A DNA stretch of 64,000 nucleotides, taken from assembly GCA_020636095.1 (NCBI GenBank), contig JACJYN010000006.1, forward strand, positions 310,001 through 374,000, read 5' to 3'. Of this stretch, positions 8,269-16,358 are shown piece after piece; within the stretch, counting starts at the first letter, position 1, and every line of letters begins with the position of its first letter. Made by a program: the position numbers and the translations under genes. A model generated the notes under the pieces. It did not search any database. It worked only from the letters and a program-made list of their open reading frames with translations, and was not told the DNA's origin. Source of the stretch: Lewinellaceae bacterium (GTDB lineage Bacteria; Bacteroidota; Bacteroidia; Chitinophagales; Saprospiraceae).

Positions 8269-9229
8269 ATGAAAACCCATACTTCCCGCAACAAGCGTTT
8301 TGTTCAGCGTTCTTCTCAGGCTGAATCTTCCTCTTACTCAAAAGCAATGCAGGAAAGCCCCCCGGCCTATGGGCTCGATTTTGCCGACCAGAATACCGGT
8401 GCACCGTATGTCCTCCGGCCCGCTGGAGATAAATACGAAAAGCAGGCAGGCCGGTTGGCGGATCGCATCATGGGGGAAGTTCAGGGAAAGAGTACCGTAA
8501 AACCCGTGTCGGAACCTATTCTCTCCCTGCCTGCCAAAGTTGCACAAAGTGCTCAGGTCCTCCGGAGGAGTTGCGTCAGGCGTTCAATCCCCAAAAATTG
8601 CCGAGGATGTGGAACGCGCAAAAGGTAAAGGCCGGCCGCTTCCCCAGGAGATAAAGGCTCCTGCCGAAAAGGCTTTGGGCACAAACCTCGGACTGGTGCG
8701 GCTCCATACCGGCGCGGTGGCAGAAAAACTGAACAGTCAATTCCATTCGAATGCTTTTGCCATCAACAATAATGTTTTCGCGACTCGAAAAGCAGCCGAT
8801 CATCGTACGCCGACAGGAAAAAGTATATTATTTCATGAAACGGTGCATACCGTTCAGCAGGCATCATCAACCGGGCTTTCCGGAGTAGGGGTTAATGCTA
8901 TTCAGCGGAACGGATATAAAACACTGGTTCATGATCCGGATTCTACGGAACCAATGGATGCGCCGGAATTTTTCAAGGATTTAAAGAGCAAATTAAGCAC
9001 TTGGCCTGCCGCTGGTGCAAATCTGACATTGATGCAGGAAATCAATTATAATAAAACCGGTGATGCCTATGTTTTTTCAAACCCCAACGGGCCTCCAGTT
9101 GGGGTCGCGATTTCTGAAAATGACCCCAGAGTAACTATGAATTTCTGGGCCAGTGCAGTGCACTATCTTGGAGGTGCCGGCAGCCTTAAAGCTCGTTTTT
9201 TGGGACTGGGGGATTTGAAAAAGAAGTGA
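8269..9229 (+). CDS. DUF4157 eCIS-associated cargo protein, one frameshift
   Basis: Two overlapping frames make one protein. 8269-about 8560 gives the N-terminus with YGLDFADQ, a motif shared with the next gene. After a shift of one base near 8545-8575 the frame ending at 9229 gives the DUF4157 core: SSGGVASGVQ, GKGRPLPQEIKAP, LVRLHTG and the zinc-binding-like HETVHTVQQ (HExxH intact). The length (961 bp) is one base too long for a continuous frame, which would give about 319 aa. DUF4157 marks cargo or effector proteins of extracellular contractile injection systems. The last roughly 105 residues would be a variable payload; I do not recognise it. The shift may be a real mutation or a sequencing error. 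Confidence 0.8.
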
Positions 9230-9267
9230 GCAGGCGTTCACTCGTTATTCAAGAAGACATTCATAAT

Positions 9268-10345
9268 ATGAAAATTCATACTACCCGAACGGCTCAGTTT
9301 ACCCCATCCAGTCCGAAACCGGGCATTCTGTCTGGGCAAAAAGGCCAGCAGATAGCTCCTCCCGAGTACGGCCTGGATTTTGCGGACAACCCAAACCTCC
9401 CCATCCAACCGGTGATGGATAGCAGACAACAAGCTACTCCCGCCTCCCTGCCTCCCCCGAATAACACTGGCCTGCCCGATCAGCTCAAAGCCGGCGTCGA
9501 GCAACTCTCCGGCCATTCCCTGGACGATGTGCAGGTGCACTACAATTCTTCCAAACCGGCGCAGCTCCACGCCCTGGCCTACGCTCAGGGCACAGACATT
9601 CATATCGGGCCGGGGCAGGAGAAGCATTTGCCGCATGAGGCCTGGCATGTGGTGCAGCAGAAGGAGGGGCGGGTGAGGCCGACTAGGAAGCTAAAAGGGA
9701 AGGTGGATGTGAATGATGATGTGGGGTTGGAGCGGGAGGCCACAAAATTTGGCGGACTTGCTATGCAAATAGGAAATAAGAACGCTGAGAAGGATACAGG
9801 TAATTCCAGGAAGTTAACAAGCTCACCTCATGGGCAATCCCTTCCTGGTTGCTTCAAGCCATGATTCAAAGAAGTATTATCCAATTTGCACGGGTCATTA
9901 TTTATTAAAAGGAATTAGCACTTCTGAATTTAAGGATATCCATTCGGCGACTAATGCATCATTATCTGCCAACCTGGACCATGATCCTCAACAGATAAAC
10001 TCTGCAACAACTGTTCAAAAGTACCCTAGGATGGAATGATATTTCCCGACATACTTTTGGAAAATGGTTCAGCTTGACTGAACCCTATCTAATCGCAACG
10101 ATTTGCCTCCTCAAATCATATATAGGAGTACCTGCCATGCAAAATTCGCCCAATGGCATGGCAGTTTGACAGGATTTCAAAGAGTTGCAGGACAATCATG
10201 GTTAAATAGACTAAGTCATCCTAATGGCATGGGGTTACGGGTTCAACAAGTAGGGCCGCCGGTATCAGCAGGATTTGAAAACGAAGTGCAAAACCATTCT
10301 ATAAGCTTGGAGGTTTATTATTGGGATGGACAAGAAATGACATAG
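9268..10345 (+). pseudogene. DUF4157 eCIS-associated cargo gene, decayed 3' part
   Basis: The intact N-terminal frame 9268-9864 (198 aa) carries EYGLDFADNP (as in the upstream gene), QLSGHSLDDVQVHYNSSKP, DIHIGPGQEKHLPHE and HEAWHVVQQ (HExxH). This is a short DUF4157 domain. Past about 9830 the coding signal changes frame more than once. One frame reads AMIQRSIIQFARV, a typical post-DUF4157 linker, before a stop. Later pieces in other frames (WNDISRHTFGKW near 10030; QIIYRSTCHAKFAQWHG in 10106-10345) look like remains of a C-terminal payload domain. The most likely reading is a broken effector gene. ATG 9268 is preferred over in-frame codons upstream because it matches the start context of the first cargo gene (MKTHT versus MKIHT). 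Confidence 0.68.
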
Positions 10346-10401
10346 CCCCAACCCTCACACCACCTTCCCACTTGCCCCAGCGTGAGAGAAAGCCGCCCCT
10401 T

Positions 10402-11958
10402 TCACCCCTCCACCAGCAAAGACGTATAAGGCATAGCCCGCCACTCCGCTACTTCTTTTTCAGCAGAACTAAAATTCACGCCCAGGGCAATGACTTCTTT
10501 TTCCTGGTCGAGGAAAGGACTGCCGTAGCGCTTTTCCCGAATTTGCTCCAGGGCCGATTCGGCGGAGCCATCCAGTTTAAACTCCATCACATAGATTCGA
10601 TCGTTGGTGTGCACAACGGTATCCACCCGGCCTTTGGCAGTGCTCACTTCGGACTGCACCAGCAAACCAACACCGGAAAAGGCCAAATGCAGGACCGCGT
10701 GGAAAAAGGCCTCCTGTTTTTGCTGGAAGAGCTGATAGGGGATGGTGGAGAATAGGATGTTGATTAATTCAATGGCCCGTTCCAGTTCACCTTTTTCCAA
10801 TGCACGTTTTATCTTGATCAATAAAGGTAAGCTATCGGTATTAGCTGTTTCCCGAAAGGCAGCCAGCAGATGCTGATGCATGGTGTCCTTCACTTCCAGG
10901 TTGGGATATCCAAGGGTGTACAGCCTATCCGCCGGGTCATAATTTTGGATCGTGAGGTAACCCGTTTGGAAGAGCAGCGCCAGCCAATTCAAGTTGTTCA
11001 GGGTGAAGCTTTCGAACATTACCTGGCCAGCTTCCAGTTGATCGAGGTTGTAGTGAAATCCGTCTCTTAGCTGTTTGATTAGAAAAGTCGGCGTACCGGT
11101 CTCCCACCAATAGTTGGCGAATTGCTTTGAGGCAAAAAGGTTGAGGATGGAAAAAGGATTGTAAAGCCGGGTGTCTGTCCCCCAACTGTATCCATTGTAC
11201 CAAAGTTTGATTCTATCCTTCAGCTCATCAGTCGATTCCCCGGTTTTCTGAGCAAATGCCTGGATATCCGTTTCGAAAGATGTTTCCAGTTCGGCCTGTG
11301 TATAACCGGCGATCGTCCCAAATTGATCCACCAGCGTAATGTCCCGCAAATGGTTCAGGTCCGAAAAAAGGGAAACCTTGCTGAATTTTGATACGCCCGT
11401 GATCAGAAAAAAGCGTAGAAACGAATCGGCATCTTTAATGATCGAAAAGAAATTTTTCAAAATATCGCGGTTGGCTTCGGCCTGCTCGGGGTTGTCAATA
11501 TAATCCACCAGCGGTTTGTCGTACTCATCAATGAGCAGCACCACCTTTTGCCCATCTTTTACCGATCGCTGGATCAACTCCTGAAAGCGAGGCCCAAGCC
11601 CCTGTTGCGTAAGCGCAAAACCCGCTTCTCTGGCCTTGTTGTTGAGCGCCTGATGAAGGCCGGCTTCCAGGCCCAGGTCTTTGTACCCCAAAGTGCTAAA
11701 AGAAAAGTGAAGCACCGGATGTGGTTGAAAATCATACTTGCCCGCTATCCACAAACCCTCAAACAACTCCTGTTCTCCCAGAAACAGATATTTGAGTGTT
11801 GAGATCAACAAAGACTTCCCAAAGCGCCGGGGGCGAGACAGAAAATAATACTGCCCGGATTCGATCAGTCGAAGGATATCTTTGGTCTTGTCTACATAGA
11901 TATAGCCACCTTCTATTAGCTTACTAAAGTCTTGTATGCCGATGGGGTACTTTCTCAT
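10402..11958 (-). CDS. AAA-ATPase-like / PD-(D/E)XK nuclease-like protein
   Basis: 518 aa. The N-terminal half is the AAA-ATPase_like family (PF09820 type): YPIGIQDF start, P-loop in RPRRFGKSLL (residues about 42-51) and VVLLIDEYDKPL as Walker B. The C-terminal part is the PDDEXK_9-type domain with GRVDTVV and YVMEFKLDG as the acidic/E-x-K core. This two-domain family is very common, multi-copy and patchily distributed in Bacteroidota; its function is not established. It lies 36 bp downstream of the eCIS ATPase gene, in the same direction, and may be cotranscribed, but it is not a known eCIS component. It could be a passenger. Confidence 0.85.
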   Translation of the reverse strand: MRKYPIGIQDFSKLIEGGYIYVDKTKDILRLIESGQYYFLSRPRRFGKSLLISTLKYLFLGEQELFEGLWIAGKYDFQPHPVLHFSFSTLGYKDLGLEAGLHQALNNKAREAGFALTQQGLGPRFQELIQRSVKDGQKVVLLIDEYDKPLVDYIDNPEQAEANRDILKNFFSIIKDADSFLRFFLITGVSKFSKVSLFSDLNHLRDITLVDQFGTIAGYTQAELETSFETDIQAFAQKTGESTDELKDRIKLWYNGYSWGTDTRLYNPFSILNLFASKQFANYWWETGTPTFLIKQLRDGFHYNLDQLEAGQVMFESFTLNNLNWLALLFQTGYLTIQNYDPADRLYTLGYPNLEVKDTMHQHLLAAFRETANTDSLPLLIKIKRALEKGELERAIELINILFSTIPYQLFQQKQEAFFHAVLHLAFSGVGLLVQSEVSTAKGRVDTVVHTNDRIYVMEFKLDGSAESALEQIREKRYGSPFLDQEKEVIALGVNFSSAEKEVAEWRAMPYTSLLVEG

Positions 11959-11994
11959 GGTAGTAAAGATAAGAAAAAAGGCCTATATTAACCC

Positions 11995-13353
11995 TCACAC
12001 CACCTTCCCCTCCTTCACCAACTCCCGCCGAACCCCCTGCTGTATACTACCCATCGTAATGACATTACCCCCCTGCCGCAGCGCCTCCAGGGAAGCGTAG
12101 CGCACCACATTCAAAATAGCCCCCCCGCTGAGCTCGAAGCGGCGGGCGATCTCCCTGAGGTCCACTTCCGGCGCCAGGGCGGCGCTGGGGGAGATACCCT
12201 GCTGCCAAATCCGCAGGCGCTCCTCCACTCCGGGTATCGGAAACTGGATGACGGCTTCGAACCGCCGCGTAAAGGCCTCATCAACGTTCTCCTTGAAGTT
12301 GGAGGCCAGGATGATGATACCGTCAAAGCTTTCGATGCGCTGCAGCAGGTAAGCCACCTCCTGGTTGGCGTAGCGGTCGTGGGAAGACCGTGTCTCGGAG
12401 CGCTTGCCAAAGAGGGCATCTGCTTCGTCGAAGAACAGAATCCACCCCTTGCTTTCCGCCTGCCGGAAGACCCGGGCGAGGTTCTTTTCCGTTTCGCCGA
12501 TGTATTTGGAAACCACCATCGACAAGTCGATGCGGTAGACCTCCCGGCCGGTGGCCTTGCCCAGCAGGCAGGCCGTCATGGTCTTGCCGGTGCCGGGTTT
12601 GCCGTAGAAGAGGGCCCGGAAGCCGGGGCGGATCTTGCCGGCCATGCCCCAGTCATTCAGCAGGGTGTCGCCGTGTTCGATCCAGGTCTCCATCTCTCGG
12701 ATCTGCCGGCGCGTCTGGTTGTTGAGCACCAGGTCTGTCCACTCCAGCTGCGTCCGGATTTCCTCGGCCGGGAAATCCTTGCCGAACACAGGCTTCAGTG
12801 CTTCACCGTGGGTGAAGTAGGCCACCCACTCGTCGGAGACGGTCAGTGCGCCCGCCAGCGGCAACCCCGGCGTCTCGCCTTTCTCCAGCCAGAGCAAATG
12901 CTCTATGGCGAAATAGTGATCCGGGTGGAACAAGCGCATGGCGCCGAAGCGCCGATCGAGGTGGTTGGCAGCCAGCAGGAAGAGCAGGGTCTCTCCGGTC
13001 GGGATAAACCCTTTGTGTTGCCCATTGCTCAGCCCTCCGAATTCAGAAAAGGGGCGGTCGTACTGGGCGTTTTTGGTGAAAAATACATCCAGCAACCGCG
13101 GCTCGATATAGGGAACCAGGCCCAGCAACAGCGCCAGCCGCTCTTCGACACCGGGCTGGTATTTGGCCAGAAAGGCTGCCCAGTTGGAGTCAGAACCTAC
13201 CGGAGCCGGCGGCTCGATCTCATAGATATCGCTGTATTCCGCCTCTTGCCCGAAGTAGAGCTTCAGTCGGGTATCCAGCACCTGGCGGAACCACTGGAGT
13301 TCTTTTTCCAGGCTCCTCGCGTTGGCTTTGATCTTATCGTTGGTTTCTTCCAT
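11995..13353 (-). CDS. eCIS AAA+ ATPase (Pvc15-like)
   Basis: 452 aa starting MEETNDKIK at 13353. An N-terminal helical region (1-240) is followed by a classical AAA+ module: Walker A GKPGTGKT (251-258), Walker B ILFFDEAD (305-312), sensor ILASN and arginine-finger-like FTRRFE. This matches the ATPase found near the end of all PVC/Afp-type clusters, thought to help particle assembly. The reading frame continues upstream into the adjoining microsatellite (repeated RIANL), but that part is repeat-derived and not protein; the ATG at 13353 is the first after it. It is separated from the tape-measure gene by 874 bp of repeats, so it may have its own promoter. Confidence 0.93.
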   Translation of the reverse strand: MEETNDKIKANARSLEKELQWFRQVLDTRLKLYFGQEAEYSDIYEIEPPAPVGSDSNWAAFLAKYQPGVEERLALLLGLVPYIEPRLLDVFFTKNAQYDRPFSEFGGLSNGQHKGFIPTGETLLFLLAANHLDRRFGAMRLFHPDHYFAIEHLLWLEKGETPGLPLAGALTVSDEWVAYFTHGEALKPVFGKDFPAEEIRTQLEWTDLVLNNQTRRQIREMETWIEHGDTLLNDWGMAGKIRPGFRALFYGKPGTGKTMTACLLGKATGREVYRIDLSMVVSKYIGETEKNLARVFRQAESKGWILFFDEADALFGKRSETRSSHDRYANQEVAYLLQRIESFDGIIILASNFKENVDEAFTRRFEAVIQFPIPGVEERLRIWQQGISPSAALAPEVDLREIARRFELSGGAILNVVRYASLEALRQGGNVITMGSIQQGVRRELVKEGKVV

Positions 13354-14227
13354 TGTGTTTGGTTTGTTCGCGGTTCGCGGTTCGCGGTTCGCAGTTCGCA
13401 GGTTCGCTATTCGCAGGTTCGCTATTCGCAGGTTCGCTATTCGCAGGTTCGCAGCTCGCAGGTTCGCTATTCGCAAGTTCGCAGTTCGCAGTTCGCAGGT
13501 TCGCTATTCGCAAGTTCGCAGTTCGCAGTTCGCAGGTTCGCTATTCGCAAGTTCGCAGTTCGCTGTTCGCCGGTTCGCAGTTCGCCGGTTCGCTATTCGC
13601 AGTTCGCTGTTCGCAGTTCGCCCCCGAATACCAAATCCCGCAGGTTCGCTATTCGCAGGTTCGCTATTCGCAGTTCGCGCAGTTCGCTGTTCGCCGGTTC
13701 GCAGTTCGCCGGTTCGCTATTCGCAGTTCGCTGTTCGCAGTTCGCCCCCGAATACCAAATCCCGCAGGTTCGCTATTCGCAGGTTCGCTATTCGCAAGTT
13801 CGCTATTCGCAGGTTCGCTATTCGCAAGTTCGCAGTTCGCCCCCGAATACCAAATCCCGCAGGTTCGCTATTCGCAGGTTCGCCCGTTCGCAAGTTCGCA
13901 GTTCGCCCCGAATACCAAATCCCGCAGGTTCGCTGTTCGCCGCCGTTCGCCCCGAATACCAAATCCCGCAGGTTCGCTATTCGCAAGTTCGCCGTTCGCC
14001 CCCGAATACCGAATCCCGCAGGTTCGCTATTCGCAAGTTCGCAGTTCGCAGGTTCGCAGTTCGCAGGTTCGCCGTTCGCCCCCGAATACCGAACCTCCGA
14101 ATTCCGAATACCGAACCCCCGAATTCCGAACCCCGAATACCGAACCTCCGAATACCGAACCTCCGAATACCGAACCTCCGAATACCGAATACCGAACCTC
14201 CCCCTCACCCTGCTCACCACTCACCAC
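13354..14227. repeat. Microsatellite-like array of TTCGC units
   Basis: 874 bp without a gene between the ATPase and tape-measure genes. It consists of GGTTCGC, AGTTCGC and TATTCGC heptamers interspersed with about eight copies of a CCCCGAATACCAAATCCCGC block, then a tract of CCGAATACCGAACCT units (about 14085-14200) and CACTCACCA units. Every frame on both strands is open over long distances, giving RFAIRRFAIR-like nonsense proteins. Smaller arrays of the same units lie at 34187-34224, 38964-39176 and 47840-48000. Confidence 0.92.
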
Positions 14228-16348
14228 TCACCACTCCACCACCACCACCTTCTCCAGCCACGGCAGCTTCACCAACTTCCACGACCACGGAAACTGATTC
14301 AGCACCACGTCGTAAGTCTCCTTTTCCACATGCAGTTCCCACATATCGGCCAGCGGCCGCAGCATACCCTTACGTAGCAGGAAGGTACCGCGGAAACCAT
14401 CGACCGACATATTTTTCAGAACGGGTGCATTGGCGATCACGGCCTGTAAAAAGACATCGCATTCCTCCGCTTCCGCCTCGGTGACGGGCTCGCCGAATTC
14501 CAGCACCTCATCCCAGGGCAGGCCGCAGAGGACCTTGTTGAAGGCGAGGAGGTATTCCGGCGTTTCGGGCAAGCCGTCGGCCAGGAATTGCAGCAGGCCC
14601 GCCGCGCGGTGCATGGCGGCCACATCCACAAATTGCTTGCCCTCCACCAGGCCCAGCGACTGGAAAAAGCGCGGCAAATAGGGCCAGAGGATCACCAGGC
14701 CGGCGTTGTTGATGAAGATTTCGCCGGTTTTGCTGAAGCTATCACTCCGGGGGGCGGCGGCGACGGCGTTCTCTTTTGCTATCGTTGGTTGTGCCGGCCG
14801 TTCCTGGCCGGCTGTCTGCGGGCGCACTTCGGCCAGCAACTGTAGCATGGAATCTGTTTCCGGCCTGCCCAGGCTGCCCGCCCGGAGCTTTTGGATCAGG
14901 GGGGGCAGTTCTTTCCGCAGGCGAGCCGGCAAGCCGGGCTCCCGGAGGACGGCTTCCAGGTGGGAGGCCCATTGTTTGGCCAGTGCCGGGCGGAGTTTTT
15001 CGTTTTTGGACAGGATGGTTTCCAGCAGGCCGCTTAGTGCCTTTAAACCGGATGGGGTAGGGCGCGTCAACCAGTGCCGGAAGGTTTGGGCAAGTACCGC
15101 CTGGCCTTCATCAGATAAGGCTTGTTCTTCCTTCAGTTTTTGGGAGACAGCCCGCAACAGATATTCGGTATTGGAGGCCGCCGATGCCGGTTGTCCTTCC
15201 TTTTGGAGTTCCTCCGCCAGCTGTCGGAGGAGGGCCAGCAAGGAGTCGGCTGTTTTGGCGCCTGTGGATGGGGGGGCTCCTTCCTTCCGGATCTCTTCCG
15301 TCAGCCACTGGATAATCGCCTCCAGTGGTTTACCTTTCTTTAGGGTAACAGATGCCTCTGGATCCATTTTTCGGAGTGCCTCCGCCAGGGATTCGAACAG
15401 TTCCTGAAAGGGGGTGGTGGCAACTGGCGGGGAGGGAGTTGGTTTCTTTGCTCCCTGGTGCTCCTCGGCCAACTGCCGGATGATAGCCGTTGCACCGGCC
15501 TTTGGGGGCAAGTCCGCAGCAGTAGGTTCCGATAGGTTGGCCTGCAGCGCTTCCAGCCAGCGCGCATATTTGATCCGAAAAACGACTGCCAGTTGCAGCA
15601 GCCATTCCTGCCAGAAGGCAGTAGCTTCAGTAACGGGCGCCGGGCGGAAAAAGGCGGCCTGCAAAAGCTTCAGGCGCGCCTCTTCCAGCAAGCGGCTGTG
15701 CCTAATATCCAGGGCGGCCGACAGGGGCCCGAGCAACTGAAAAAACGCCGCAGCCATTTGCTCGAAATTGCCGGCCGGCAGCCGGGCCTGCAGGCCGGCG
15801 AGCCGCAGGATGCGATCCGGAGGCAACTGCCGAACCAGGCGGCGCAGGTAAAACTCCCGGGGCAGCCAGCGGCGCATATCGCCGACCAGCAAGTGCGGTT
15901 CTTGTTCGAGCAAATAATCCAGGCTTTCCACCACCGGGTTGTCGGACTGTGGGTTGGCCCACCAGGGCAGGCTGCCGGTTTCGACGAAGTATTGGAAAAG
16001 CTCACGGTGACGGGCGCCGGGTGCTTCCGGCGGGCGGGGTGCTGCTGCGGGCGCCTCCTCCGGCGGGGTCAACCGGCCCAACTGGGCTTGCAACTGCCTC
16101 TCCAGCTCGCGGAGCAGCTCCGAATCGAAGTCTAAGGCATCGATGGCGCCCAGGTCGAGCTCCAGTTTTTCGATGCGAAAGGTTTGCCCATTCGGGCTGA
16201 GCCGGCTCAGGTGCCGGTCAATGATGGGTAGCAGGTGGCTGTAGTACAGCCGCCGCATCCGCTCCTGCATGTCATGGGCATCCTCTTGCCGCAGGCCGTG
16301 CAGCTCGAGGATCTGGCGCTTGATGATATGGGAGTGGGAATCGGCCAT
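14228..16348 (-). CDS. eCIS tape-measure protein (Pvc14-like)
   Basis: 706 aa starting MADSHSHIIKRQILELHG at 16348. The N-terminal 100 residues are the conserved contractile-injection-system tape-measure signature: HIIKRQILEL, YYSHLLPIID and RIEKLELDLGAI. The middle is long, helical and Q/E/A/P-rich, fitting a protein stretched inside the tube that sets tail length. The C-terminus ends in a conserved region (GEIFINNAGLVILWPYLP, DGFRGTFLLRKGML, PWSWKLVKLPWL). A TTG-initiated frame starts six codons earlier and overlaps the upstream gene, but the ATG gives the normal N-terminus. It follows the 673-aa gene by 10 bp. Confidence 0.9.
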   Translation of the reverse strand: MADSHSHIIKRQILELHGLRQEDAHDMQERMRRLYYSHLLPIIDRHLSRLSPNGQTFRIEKLELDLGAIDALDFDSELLRELERQLQAQLGRLTPPEEAPAAAPRPPEAPGARHRELFQYFVETGSLPWWANPQSDNPVVESLDYLLEQEPHLLVGDMRRWLPREFYLRRLVRQLPPDRILRLAGLQARLPAGNFEQMAAAFFQLLGPLSAALDIRHSRLLEEARLKLLQAAFFRPAPVTEATAFWQEWLLQLAVVFRIKYARWLEALQANLSEPTAADLPPKAGATAIIRQLAEEHQGAKKPTPSPPVATTPFQELFESLAEALRKMDPEASVTLKKGKPLEAIIQWLTEEIRKEGAPPSTGAKTADSLLALLRQLAEELQKEGQPASAASNTEYLLRAVSQKLKEEQALSDEGQAVLAQTFRHWLTRPTPSGLKALSGLLETILSKNEKLRPALAKQWASHLEAVLREPGLPARLRKELPPLIQKLRAGSLGRPETDSMLQLLAEVRPQTAGQERPAQPTIAKENAVAAAPRSDSFSKTGEIFINNAGLVILWPYLPRFFQSLGLVEGKQFVDVAAMHRAAGLLQFLADGLPETPEYLLAFNKVLCGLPWDEVLEFGEPVTEAEAEECDVFLQAVIANAPVLKNMSVDGFRGTFLLRKGMLRPLADMWELHVEKETYDVVLNQFPWSWKLVKLPWLEKVVVVEW

Positions 16349-16358
16349 GTTTTTCACC

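Noticed and set aside
13354..13476. N-terminal extension of the ATPase (RIANL repeats)
   Set aside because: It is a translation of the microsatellite; the ATG at 13353 gives the family N-terminus.
12379..14484. A 701-codon plus-strand gene across the microsatellite
   Set aside because: It is antisense to the ATPase gene and runs through the array, where all frames are open; protein is RFAIRRFAIR-type repeat.
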